Assembly (NCBI GenBank): GCA_041918675.1
Contig: JAYRVF010000001.1
Location: 62,001-126,000, forward strand
DNA: 64,000 nucleotides
Source of the DNA: SCUB01 sp041918675
Lineage (GTDB): Bacteria > Pseudomonadota > Alphaproteobacteria > Rhizobiales > Xanthobacteraceae
Direction of reading: 5' to 3'
Positions within the stretch are counted from its first letter, which is position 1, and each line of letters starts with the position of its first letter. Positions 33,503-41,843 of the stretch are shown here, piece after piece. A program made the translations under genes and the position numbers. The notes beneath the pieces were generated by a model. That model was not told the origin of the DNA. It did no database searches and saw only the letters and a list, made by a program, of their open reading frames with translations.

Positions 33503-33976
33503 ATGGCGGAAAAGAAGGAGCCCGCGTTCAAGCTGATCGCCGACAACCGCAAGGCGCGCTTCAACTACGCCATCATGGACACGGTGGAGGCGGGCATTTC
33601 GCTATCCGGCACCGAGGTCAAGTCGCTGCGCACCGGCAAGGCGACGATCGCCGAATCCTACGCCGACGCGCGCGACGGCGAGATCTGGCTGGTCAACGCC
33701 AATATCCCCGAATATCTCCAAGCCAATCGCTTCAACCACACGCCGAAGCGGCCGCGCAAGCTGCTGCTGCACAAGCGCCAGATCAACAAATTGATCGGCG
33801 CGGTCGAGCGCGAGGGCATGACGCTGATCCCGCTCAAGCTCTATTTCAACGCGCGGGGGCGGGCGAAGGTCGAGCTCGCGCTCGCCAAGGGCAAGAAGCT
33901 GCACGACAAGCGCGAGACCGAGAAGAAGCGCGACTGGAATCGTGAAAAGGGGCGCCTGTTGCGGGCGAGGGGCTAG
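33503..33976 (+). CDS. smpB: SsrA-binding protein SmpB
   Basis: 157 residues from the ATG at 33503. Oligonucleotide-binding barrel with 'ISLSGTEVKSLRTGK', 'NIPEY', 'PKRPRKLLLHKRQI', and a basic C-terminal tail 'KKLHDKRETEKKRDWNREKGRLLR' that enters the mRNA channel during trans-translation. It works with tmRNA, which is not in this window. A longer frame to 33443 is in phase but has no support. Confidence 0.97.
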   Translation: MAEKKEPAFKLIADNRKARFNYAIMDTVEAGISLSGTEVKSLRTGKATIAESYADARDGEIWLVNANIPEYLQANRFNHTPKRPRKLLLHKRQINKLIGAVEREGMTLIPLKLYFNARGRAKVELALAKGKKLHDKRETEKKRDWNREKGRLLRARG

Positions 33977-34022
33977 CGAAACCCCGAGAATGTGAGTGCC
34001 GCCGTCGCGTCCGAATGCCGCG

Positions 34023-34715
34023 TCATGAACGATCGAGCGTCCGCCGTACGGCGGCGAAAACGGCGCGGAACATTTCCGGCGTCAGCCGGCCGGTATTGGT
34101 GTTGTAGCGCGAGCAGTGATAGCTGTCGAAGAGGCGCAAGCCGCCCGCCTCGTGCGTGGCGCCATGGCCGAAGGGGGCCTCGGCCGCGCGCAGCTTCAGC
34201 GCCTTGAGCGTCGAATCATGAGCGATGCGGCCGAGCGCGACGATCGCGCGCAGGCCGGTCATCTCATCGAGCGTCGCGCCGAGAAAGTCCCGGCAAGTCG
34301 CGATCTCCGCGGGCAGCGGCTTGTTCTCCGGCGGCACGCAGCGAACCGCGTTGGTGATGCGGCAATCGATGAGGGCCAGTCCGTCGTCGGGGTGCGCCGC
34401 GTAGCGTCCGCTGGCGAAGCCGAAATCGAGGAGCGTGCCGTAGAGAAGATCGCCGGCGTAGTCGCCGGTGAAGGGCCGGCCGGTGCGGTTGGCGCCCTGA
34501 AGTCCGGGGGCGAGGCCGACGATGAGCAGGCGCGCCGCGCGCGCGCCGAAGGAGGGAACCGGCGCGTTGAACCACGCCGGCTCGCGGGCTCGGGATTTTT
34601 CCCGGAATGCGACGAGGCGCGGACAGAGGGCGCAATCGAAGGCGGGCTCCGCCTCCGCCGGAGGCGACACGCGCGGCTTCGATTCCTTGTTATCGGTCCT
34701 CGAATTCTTCTTCAT
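34023..34715 (-). CDS. Family-5 uracil-DNA glycosylase with [4Fe-4S] cluster
   Basis: 230 residues. The catalytic segment 'GLAPGLQGANRTGRPFTGDYAG' and the C-terminal 'HCSRYNTNTGRLT' are the family-5 (TTUDGB) signatures. Cys28, Cys31, Cys126 and Cys141 are in place to hold the iron-sulfur cluster. The motif after GLAP lacks the Asp of family 1, in agreement with this family's broader action on uracil, hypoxanthine and other deaminated bases. The first 26 bases of the gene overlap the end of the NYN-domain gene upstream. Confidence 0.9.
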   Translation of the reverse strand: MKKNSRTDNKESKPRVSPPAEAEPAFDCALCPRLVAFREKSRAREPAWFNAPVPSFGARAARLLIVGLAPGLQGANRTGRPFTGDYAGDLLYGTLLDFGFASGRYAAHPDDGLALIDCRITNAVRCVPPENKPLPAEIATCRDFLGATLDEMTGLRAIVALGRIAHDSTLKALKLRAAEAPFGHGATHEAGGLRLFDSYHCSRYNTNTGRLTPEMFRAVFAAVRRTLDRS

Positions 34716-35319
34716 CGCCGCGGCTCGCCACGCCGCGCTGGAGGAACTGCGGCGTCCCGCGAATGTCGCGGTTCACGCGCTCGGCCCGCTCGGCCGGATC
34801 GCGCCCGATCTTCGACTGCAACTCGCTCAAGTCAATAAAGACGTCGGCCTGGCGGCGCAATTCGTCGGCCACCATCGGCGGCTGCGTGGAGATCGTGGAG
34901 ACGACCGTGACGCGCACGCCGCGGCGCTGAACGGCCTCGACCAGCGAGCGGAAGTCGCCGTCGCCCGAAAACAGCACCATCTGATCGATGCTGGGCGCGA
35001 GTTCCATGGCGTCGACGGCGAGCTCGATATCCATGTTGCCCTTGACCTTGCGGCGGCCCATCTGGTCGACGAATTCCTTGGTCGCCTTGGTGACGACGGT
35101 GTAGCCGTTGTAGTCGAGCCAGTCGATCAGCGGCCGAATCGACGAGTATTCCTGGTCCTCGATGATCGCGGTGTAATAGAAGGCCCGCAGAAGCGAGCCG
35201 CGGCTGTGGAATTCACGCAGCAGCCGCTTGTAATCAATATCGAATCCGAGCGTCTTGGCGGTGGCGTAGAGATTCGCGCCGTCGATGAATAATGCCATTT
35301 TGTTCGACGATGGAGTCAT
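34690..35319 (-). CDS. NYN-domain (LabA/DUF88) protein
   Basis: 209 residues from the ATG at 35319, preceded by AGGGACG. 'ALFIDGANLYATAKTLG' carries the first catalytic Asp; 'KGNMDIELAVDAM' and 'FSGDGDFRSLVEAVQRRGVRVTV' carry the others of the PIN-like NYN fold. LabA-type proteins are probable metal-dependent RNases of unknown target. The C-terminus is charged and acidic. It overlaps the uracil-DNA glycosylase gene by 26 bases and is divergent from rpoZ. Confidence 0.9.
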   Translation of the reverse strand: MTPSSNKMALFIDGANLYATAKTLGFDIDYKRLLREFHSRGSLLRAFYYTAIIEDQEYSSIRPLIDWLDYNGYTVVTKATKEFVDQMGRRKVKGNMDIELAVDAMELAPSIDQMVLFSGDGDFRSLVEAVQRRGVRVTVVSTISTQPPMVADELRRQADVFIDLSELQSKIGRDPAERAERVNRDIRGTPQFLQRGVASRGDEEEFEDR

Positions 35320-35669
35320 AGCTCGTCCCTTTTTGGCGTTTTTCTCTGATAACGAGTTGGACAAAGCGCAAAATTCAAAATCACAGGTCAATCGCGCACT
35401 TATTACGTCTTCGGATTTCCATTGCAATAAAAAATGACGAAATCTTTCCGATTGTTCAGTATTCCTACCGACTATCCGTCATGCGTTGCTTCGCCGGCGT
35501 GTTCGGGTGCGATTTGATCATTATCGCCTCCGGCCGAACTCATTCAATCAGGGTTGTTTGGTGACATCGTGTCACTCTCGATCGACGTTTTATGCTTGCG
35601 AAATAGGCCGCCGGAATATACGTACCTGTTCTATTCCGTTTCCCACCAATCAATTAGGAGTGACAGCCG
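35320..35669. other. 350-bp AT-richer divergent promoter region
   Basis: It separates the NYN gene and rpoZ. The perfect palindrome GTGACA-TCG-TGTCAC (35561-35575) sits 95 bp before the rpoZ ATG and looks like an operator. No -35/-10 pair stands out clearly. Confidence 0.4.
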
Positions 35670-36062
35670 ATGGCTCGCGTCACGGTTGAGGACTGCATCG
35701 ACAAGGTCGACAACCGCTTCGACCTGGTGCTGCTGGCGGCGCATCGCGCCCGGATGATCTCCTCCGGTTCGCCGATAACCGTCGATCGGGACAATGACAA
35801 GAACCCGGTCGTTGCTTTGCGTGAAATCGCTGATGTTACCATCGCGCCGGAAGACCTGCGCGAGGAACTGGTCCATTCGCTGCAGAAATACGTCGAGGTC
35901 GACGAGCCGGAGCCGGAAGCGGTCCCGCTGATCGGCGCGGGCGGCGGGACGGTCGACGCCGACGATACGGAAGTCGCGGCCGAGCGCATGACCGAGGAAG
36001 AGCTGCTTCGTGGCCTCGAAGGGCTCACCCCGCCGGAAGAGCAGCCCGAGGAAGACGAATAG
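35670..36062 (+). CDS. rpoZ: RNA polymerase omega subunit
   Basis: 130 residues; AGGAGTG precedes the ATG. 'MARVTVEDCIDKVDNRFDLVLLAAHRARMISSG' and 'NPVVALREIAD' are the family signatures. The alphaproteobacterial acidic extension ('TPPEEQPEEDE' at the end) is present. Omega helps assemble beta' and in some bacteria contributes to ppGpp sensing, which fits its place upstream of rsh. A terminator separates the two genes. Confidence 0.97.
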   Translation: MARVTVEDCIDKVDNRFDLVLLAAHRARMISSGSPITVDRDNDKNPVVALREIADVTIAPEDLREELVHSLQKYVEVDEPEPEAVPLIGAGGGTVDADDTEVAAERMTEEELLRGLEGLTPPEEQPEEDE

Positions 36063-36109
36063 GACGCGGAAGACCGGGCGCGGCCGGCCGCCGGCGTATT
36101 CCCGGGACT

Positions 36110-36200
36110 GGTCCAAGCTCCCGATCCGAGCTCTCGGTCCAAGCTCTCGGTCCGATTTCCCGGCCAAATTCCTGGCCCCAATTCGCCGCCCAAGCCGGCC
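36110..36200. repeat. Seven degenerate 13-bp tandem repeats after rpoZ
   Basis: Units begin at 36110, 36123, 36136, 36149, 36162, 36175 and 36188, with the pattern GGTCCAAGCTCTC decaying rightwards. The last unit runs into the hairpin CCAAGCCGG/CCGGCTTGG (36190-36210). Confidence 0.6.
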
Positions 36201-36285
36201 TCCGGCTTGGCTTCCAAGCTCGGCGATAGGGCCCGCGCCCGCCGAACCGATGGTCGGCCGGAAAAAGCTTCAAATCCGAAGGATC

Positions 36286-36317
36286 AGGTCCGGCCGCCGC
36301 GCCGGACCTTCTTTTTT
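36286..36317 (+). terminator. Intrinsic terminator between rpoZ and rsh
   Basis: AGGTCCGGC (36286-36294), loop CGCCGC, GCCGGACCT (36301-36309), then TCTTTTTT. A perfect nine-base stem. It lies 224 bp after the rpoZ stop. Confidence 0.92.
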
Positions 36318-36572
36318 CACCATGCCCGTGAACCGATTGCGGAATCCGGGATTTCACATGATATGTTGAGCATGGAAGGCGTGGGGCCTGGCGCCCGCGC
36401 GAGCGGACATTGCCGAATGGTCTATTGGCGTCGAAAGACCCAGCAATTCGAGGCATCGGCCGGTGCCGGCGTCGCCGCGCCCGCCGATCCGGTCGTGGCC
36501 ATGCCGGCCGAGGTTGTCGCGCCGCCGGTATCTCCGGGCGACACGCAAAAGGCGCGGCCGGCGCGTTCGGGG

Positions 36573-38774
36573 ATGATCCGCCAATACGATCTCGTCGAGA
36601 AGGTCAGGGCCTATAACCCGGCGACCGACGAGGGTCTGCTCAACCGGGCCTATGTCTACGCCATGATGGCCCATGGCGAGCAGACGCGCGCCTCGGGCGA
36701 TCCGTATTTCTCGCATCCGCTTGAGGTCGCCGCGATTCTGACCGACCTCAAGCTCGACGACGCCACCATCGCGGCCGCGCTTCTCCACGACACCATCGAA
36801 GATACCCACGCCACCCGCGCCGAAATCGATCAGCTCTTCGGCGCCGACATCGGCGCGCTGGTCGAGGGCCTGACCAAGCTGAGCAAGCTCGACCTGGTCT
36901 CGCGCGAGGCCAAGCAGGCCGAAAATCTGCGCAAGCTGCTGCTCGCCATCGCCGCCGACGTGCGCGTGCTCCTGGTCAAGCTCGCCGACCGGCTGCACAA
37001 CATGCGCACGCTCGAATTCGTGCCCTCGGCCTCGCGCCGGCGCATCGCCGAGGAGACGCTCGACATCTACGCGCCGCTTGCCGGCCGCATGGGCATGCAC
37101 GAGATGCGCGAGGAGCTGGAGAACCTGGCCTTCCGCGAACTCAACCCGGAAGCGTTCAACGTCGTCCTCAGCCGGCTGATGTCGATCGCCGAGCGCAACC
37201 GCAACCTGATCGCGGAGATCGAGTCCCAGCTCACCGCCAATCTCGCCGGCAACGGCATCGTCGCCAATGTGCGCGGGCGGCGCAAGCGCGCCTATTCGAT
37301 CTGGAACAAGATGGAGCGCAAGTCGATCGGCTTCGAGCAGCTCTCCGATATTTTCGGTTTCCGCATCGTCGTGCGCACGGTCGAGGAATGCTATCGCGCG
37401 CTCGGCGTGGTGCACACGACCTGGCCGGTGGTGCCGGGACGCTTCAAGGACTACATCTCGACGCCGAAGCAGAACGATTACCGCTCGCTGCACACCACCG
37501 TGATCGGTCCGGGCAAGCAGCGCGTCGAGCTTCAGATCCGCACCGAGGAGATGGACCAGATCGCCGAATACGGCATCGCCGCGCACGCGCTCTACAAGGA
37601 CCGCGTCCAGTCGCCGACCGAACTGCTCAAGCAGGAATCGAAGGCCTATGCTTGGCTGCGGCGCACGATCGAGGTGCTGGCGGAAGGGTCGAACCCGGAG
37701 GAGTTCCTCGAACACACCAAGCTTGAGCTGTTCCACGATCAGGTGTTCTGCTTCACGCCCAAGGGCAAGCTGATCGCGCTGCCGCGCCGGGCCAACGCCA
37801 TCGACTTCGCCTATGCCGTTCACACCGATGTCGGCAACAGCGCGGTCGGCTGCAAGATCAACGGCAAGTTCGCGCCGCTGGCCTCCGAATTGCAGAACGG
37901 CGACCAGGTCGAGGTCATGACCTCGCGCGCCCAATCGGCGCCGCCGGCGGCCTGGGAATCGCTCGCGGTCACCGGCAAGGCGCGCGCGGCGATTCGCCGG
38001 GCCACCCGCACCGCCATCCGCGATCAATATGCGGGGCTCGGGCGGCGCATCGTCGAGCGGTTGTTCGAGCGCGCCAAAATGGAATTCAGCGACGAGGTGC
38101 TCAAGGGAGCGCTGCCGCGCCTGGCGCGCGCCTCGATCGAGGAGGTGTTCGCCGCGGTAGGCCGTTCCGAGATCAAGGCCTCCGACGTCGCGCGGGCGAT
38201 GTATCCCGATTACCGCGAGGAACGCGCGCAGCAGGGCTCGGTCAAAGGGATCGAGACCGGCTGGTTCGGCCTGAAAAAGGGCCGCTCGCTGATGTTCAAG
38301 ACCCCGCAGGTCTCCTCGGACGCCGCCATTCCCATTCGTGGCACCAACAGCGACCTGCCGGTCCGCTTCGCGCCGAACGGCGGCGCCGTGCCGGGCGACC
38401 GCATCGTCGGCATCGTCACGCCGGGCGAGGGCATCACCATCTATCCGATCCAGTCGCCGGCGCTGAAGGATTTCGAGGACGAGCCGCTGCGCTGGCTCGA
38501 CGTGCGCTGGGACATCGACGAAACCACGGCGCAGCGCTTTCCCGCGCGCCTGGTGATCCAGCAGGTCAACGAGCCGGGCAGTCTGGCGCAGGTCGCCGCC
38601 GTCATCGCCCAGCACGACGGCAACATCGACAATATCCGCATGATGCGAAAGGCGGCCGACTTCACCGAACTGATGATCGATCTGGAGGTCTACGACCTCA
38701 AGCACCTCAACGCCATCATCGCGCAGTTGCGGGCCAAACCCGTCGTCGCCCGGGTTGAACGGGTCAACGGATAG
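36573..38774 (+). CDS. rsh: Bifunctional (p)ppGpp synthetase/hydrolase Rsh (RelA/SpoT)
   Basis: 733 residues from the ATG at 36573, the usual start ('MIRQYDLVEKV') for alphaproteobacterial Rsh; in-frame ATGs at 36417 and 36207 lie further upstream and the latter is before the terminator. The HD hydrolase domain is intact (His48, His72-Asp73 in ALLHDTIEDT). The synthetase shows 'RRKRAYSIWNKMERK' and 'NDYRSLHT'. TGS (near 385-450) and C-terminal ACT (near 655-733) follow. Makes and degrades ppGpp in the stringent response. No other synthetase is visible here. Followed by pdxJ after 63 bp. Confidence 0.96.
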   Translation: MIRQYDLVEKVRAYNPATDEGLLNRAYVYAMMAHGEQTRASGDPYFSHPLEVAAILTDLKLDDATIAAALLHDTIEDTHATRAEIDQLFGADIGALVEGLTKLSKLDLVSREAKQAENLRKLLLAIAADVRVLLVKLADRLHNMRTLEFVPSASRRRIAEETLDIYAPLAGRMGMHEMREELENLAFRELNPEAFNVVLSRLMSIAERNRNLIAEIESQLTANLAGNGIVANVRGRRKRAYSIWNKMERKSIGFEQLSDIFGFRIVVRTVEECYRALGVVHTTWPVVPGRFKDYISTPKQNDYRSLHTTVIGPGKQRVELQIRTEEMDQIAEYGIAAHALYKDRVQSPTELLKQESKAYAWLRRTIEVLAEGSNPEEFLEHTKLELFHDQVFCFTPKGKLIALPRRANAIDFAYAVHTDVGNSAVGCKINGKFAPLASELQNGDQVEVMTSRAQSAPPAAWESLAVTGKARAAIRRATRTAIRDQYAGLGRRIVERLFERAKMEFSDEVLKGALPRLARASIEEVFAAVGRSEIKASDVARAMYPDYREERAQQGSVKGIETGWFGLKKGRSLMFKTPQVSSDAAIPIRGTNSDLPVRFAPNGGAVPGDRIVGIVTPGEGITIYPIQSPALKDFEDEPLRWLDVRWDIDETTAQRFPARLVIQQVNEPGSLAQVAAVIAQHDGNIDNIRMMRKAADFTELMIDLEVYDLKHLNAIIAQLRAKPVVARVERVNG

Positions 38775-38837
38775 GCGCTACCTTCACGCCTCCGTCGCGG
38801 CCGGTCGCGACGGTGATCTCGACAGTCAGGTTCGGCG

Positions 38838-39596
38838 ATGCCATCCCCCGCTCCGATACGCCTCGGCGTCAACATCGATCACGTCGCCACGCTGCGCAAC
38901 GCCCGCGGCGGGACGCATCCCGATCCCGTGCGCGCCGCCCTCGCCGCGATCGAGGCGGGCGCCGACGGCATCACCGCGCATCTGCGCGAGGACCGGCGCC
39001 ACATCCGCGACGGCGATATGGAGCGGCTGAAGGCGACGATCTCCGTCCCGCTCAATTTCGAGATGGCGGCGACCGAGGAAATGGCGCGCATCGCCTCGGC
39101 GCTGCGGCCGCACGCGGCCTGCCTCGTTCCCGAGCGGCGCGAGGAATTGACGACCGAGGGCGGGCTCGACGTGATCGGCCAGCGCGAGGCGATCGCGCGC
39201 GTGACCGCGACGTTGACCGAGGCGGGGACGCGGGCGTCGCTGTTCATCTCCGCCGACCGGCGACAGATCGACGCGGCCGTCGCGGTCAAGGCGCCGGCGA
39301 TCGAAATCCATACCGGCGCGTGGTGCGAGGCCGTCGTCCACCGGCGGGCCGAGGTTGCCGCGGCCGAATGGCGCAGGATCGTGGAGGGCGCGGCCCATGC
39401 GCGCGCCGCCGGCCTTGAGGTTCACGCCGGCCATGGCCTCGACTACGCGACGGCGGAGAAGATTTCCTCCCTGCCGCAGATCGTCGAGCTCAATATCGGC
39501 CACTACATGATGGGCGAGGCGCTGTTCGTGGGGCTCGCGGAAACCGTCCGCCAGATGCGGGCGGCGATGGAGCGGGGCCGGAAGGCCGCCTCATGA
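38838..39596 (+). CDS. pdxJ: Pyridoxine 5'-phosphate synthase PdxJ
   Basis: 252 residues. Condenses 1-deoxyxylulose-5-phosphate with 3-amino-2-oxopropyl phosphate to pyridoxine phosphate. 'LGVNIDHVATLRNARGG' at the start, 'DGITAHLREDRRHI', 'LNFEMAATEEM' and 'LNIGHYMMGEALFVGL' near the end are the family blocks. The stop overlaps the acpS ATG by four bases (ATGA), so both are translated together, as in many bacteria. Confidence 0.97.
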   Translation: MPSPAPIRLGVNIDHVATLRNARGGTHPDPVRAALAAIEAGADGITAHLREDRRHIRDGDMERLKATISVPLNFEMAATEEMARIASALRPHAACLVPERREELTTEGGLDVIGQREAIARVTATLTEAGTRASLFISADRRQIDAAVAVKAPAIEIHTGAWCEAVVHRRAEVAAAEWRRIVEGAAHARAAGLEVHAGHGLDYATAEKISSLPQIVELNIGHYMMGEALFVGLAETVRQMRAAMERGRKAAS

Positions 39597-40015
39597 TTCT
39601 CGGAATCGGCTCCGACATCATCGATATCCGCCGCGTCGCGCGGGTGATGGAACGCCATGGCGAGCGATTCCTGGCGCGCATTTTCACCGACACCGAGCGC
39701 GCGCGCGCGGAGCGCCGCGCCTCGCGGCCCGAGGTCAGGGTCGCGACCTATGCCAAGCGTTTCGCCGCCAAGGAGGCCTGCTCCAAGGCGCTCGGCACCG
39801 GCTTACGCCGGGGCGTCTGGTGGCGCGACATGGGCGTCGTCAACCTCACCGGCGGGCGGCCGACCGTTGAGCTCACCGGCGGGGCGCTGGCGCGGCTGCG
39901 GGAGCTGACACCCGAAGGGTTCGAGGCGCGGATCGACCTGACGATCACCGACGATTGGCCGATCGCTCAGGCCTTTGTCATCATTTCGGCTGTCGCGCCG
40001 CTCGGCGGGAGGTAA
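39593..40015 (+). CDS. acpS: Holo-[acyl-carrier-protein] synthase AcpS
   Basis: 140 residues. Transfers 4'-phosphopantetheine from CoA to acyl carrier protein. 'ILGIGSDIIDIRRV' has the metal-binding Asp and 'KRFAAKEACSKALGTG' the second metal-binding Glu; the C-terminal 'FVIISAV' strand completes the fold. Overlaps pdxJ by ATGA. Confidence 0.96.
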   Translation: MILGIGSDIIDIRRVARVMERHGERFLARIFTDTERARAERRASRPEVRVATYAKRFAAKEACSKALGTGLRRGVWWRDMGVVNLTGGRPTVELTGGALARLRELTPEGFEARIDLTITDDWPIAQAFVIISAVAPLGGR

Positions 40016-40342
40016 CCGGAAGCCGGGGGCCGCGCGTTTTACCGCGGGCGAGGGCGGGGGTCCGAAAACGCCGCGATCGTCCGTTTCTTTCGGTGGATCG
40101 GCCTTTGCCGCGCGTGCCGGCGGCATGTTCGGCCGAAAAAGGCGGAAATTAGGCCCGTGCCGGAGAGGGGGCCCGCGCTCCGCGCCACGCGGGTGCCGAT
40201 GGCGATTTCCCTTTGCCGGATCATGGGGTAAGAAGCGCGGCGCATGGGCCTTGGGCCCCGCCCTTCGATCCTCGACAGGAACTTTCACGATGCCCGGTGT
40301 CGTCCCATGCCCGACGCCGCGCGAGACGAGGCCGCATCAGCG
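40016..40342. other. 327-bp gap between acpS and lepB
   Basis: No gene or clear regulatory signal. Two in-frame ATGs for lepB (40244, 40307) lie in its 3' part but lack a ribosome-binding site. Confidence 0.4.
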
Positions 40343-41101
40343 ATGAGCACGACATCAGGGACCAAGCACGAGAGCGGCTTCGCCGAAACGCTCAAGGTCA
40401 TCGTTCATGCGCTCATCATCGCCATGGTCATCCGCACCTTTCTGTTCCAGCCCTTCAACATCCCGTCCGGATCGATGAAGGGGACGCTGCTCGTCGGCGA
40501 CTATCTGTTCGTGTCGAAATTCTCCTACGGCTACAGCCGCTATTCGATTCCGTTTTCGCCCAACCTGTTCGGCGGCCGGATCTGGGGCGCCGTGCCCGAG
40601 CGCGGCGACATCGCGGTGTTCCGCCTGCCCAAGGACGACACCACCGATTACATCAAGCGCGTGATCGGCCTGCCCGGCGACCGCATCCAGATGCGGGACG
40701 GCCTGCTCCACATCAACGAACAGCCGGTCAAGCGTGAGCGGGTGGAAGATTTCATCGGCGAGGATCCGTGCGGATCGGAGGCCATCGCCAGGGTGAAGCG
40801 GTGGCGCGAGACGCTGCCGAACGGGGTGAGCTATTTCACGCTCGATTGCGTCGACAATGGCTTCTACGACAACACTCCGGTCTACACCGTTCCCGCCGGG
40901 CATCTCTTCATGATGGGCGACAACCGCGACAATTCGACCGACAGCCGCGTGTTGCCGGCCGTCGGCTACGTGCCGCTCGATAATCTGATCGGTCGCGCCC
41001 AGCTCATCTTCTTCTCCATCGCCGAGGGCGAACAGGCCTGGCAGGTGTGGCGCTGGCCGCTCGCGGTGCGCTGGGGCAGGCTGTTTTCCATCGTCAGATG
41101 A
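40343..41101 (+). CDS. lepB: Signal peptidase I
   Basis: 252 residues from the ATG at 40343; the upstream ATGs at 40307 and 40244 are possible but add non-conserved residues. One N-terminal membrane helix ('VIVHALIIAMVIRTFLF'), catalytic Ser44 in NIPSGSMK, and Lys105 in 'DYIKRVIGLPGD'. 'MMGDNRDNSTDSR' is the C-terminal box. Removes signal peptides at the periplasmic face. Followed closely by rnc, the same lepB-rnc-era order as in many proteobacteria. Confidence 0.96.
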   Translation: MSTTSGTKHESGFAETLKVIVHALIIAMVIRTFLFQPFNIPSGSMKGTLLVGDYLFVSKFSYGYSRYSIPFSPNLFGGRIWGAVPERGDIAVFRLPKDDTTDYIKRVIGLPGDRIQMRDGLLHINEQPVKRERVEDFIGEDPCGSEAIARVKRWRETLPNGVSYFTLDCVDNGFYDNTPVYTVPAGHLFMMGDNRDNSTDSRVLPAVGYVPLDNLIGRAQLIFFSIAEGEQAWQVWRWPLAVRWGRLFSIVR

Positions 41102-41111
41102 CGATCGTGAG

Positions 41112-41843
41112 ATGACGCGCAAGCCCAAGGCCGCCGCCGCGCCCGCCGATCCGCGCCTGGCGGAGCGCAACCTCGGCTACGTCTTCACCGACGAAACGCT
41201 GTTGATCAACGCGCTGACGCACGTGTCGTCGCTAAAGGCGACCTCGCGTCGCGCCGACAGCTATCAGCGTCTCGAATTCCTCGGCGACCACGTGCTCGGC
41301 CTGATCGTCTCCGACATGCTCTATCGCGCCTTTCCCGAGGCCGACGAGGGCGAATTGTCCAAGCGCCTGGCCGACCTCGTGCGCAAGGAGACCTGCGCCG
41401 ATGTCGCGAGTTCGATCGGGCTCGACGCGGCGGTCAAGGTCGGCGGTGTCGGCGCGGGGGCGGACGAGCGCCTGCGCCGCGCGATTCTCGGCGACGTGTG
41501 CGAGGCGGTGATCGGCGCGATCTATCTCGACGGCGGGCATGGCGCGGCCGCCGACGTGGTCGGGCGGCTTTGGGGGCCGCGCCTGCGCCGGCCGATGCGC
41601 GCCTTGCGCGATCCCAAGACGGTGCTGCAGGAATGGGCCCAGGGGCGGGGCCTGCCGACGCCGGTCTATCGCGAGATCGACCGCAGCGGCCCGCATCACA
41701 ATCCGCGCTTTCGCGTCGCGGTCGAACTCCCGGGCCTGGCGCCGGCCGACGGCGACGGCGGCAGCAAGCGCGCCGCGGAGAAAGCCGCCGCCAAGGCGAT
41801 GCTCGAACGCGAGGGGGTGACGGGCCCTTCGGCCGATGTCTGA
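41112..41843 (+). CDS. rnc: Ribonuclease III
   Basis: 243 residues. 'RLEFLGDHVL' (53-62) with Glu55 and Asp59 is the catalytic signature, and 'GDVCEAVIGAIYLDGG' supplies the second acidic pair. The double-stranded RNA-binding domain fills the C-terminal third ('DPKTVLQEWAQGRGLPTP...'). Processes rRNA and structured mRNAs. Its end overlaps the era start by eight bases. Confidence 0.97.
   Translation: MTRKPKAAAAPADPRLAERNLGYVFTDETLLINALTHVSSLKATSRRADSYQRLEFLGDHVLGLIVSDMLYRAFPEADEGELSKRLADLVRKETCADVASSIGLDAAVKVGGVGAGADERLRRAILGDVCEAVIGAIYLDGGHGAAADVVGRLWGPRLRRPMRALRDPKTVLQEWAQGRGLPTPVYREIDRSGPHHNPRFRVAVELPGLAPADGDGGSKRAAEKAAAKAMLEREGVTGPSADV

Noticed and set aside
36354..38705. 783-codon minus-strand frame
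   Set aside because: Antisense of rsh; no ribosome-binding site or family features.
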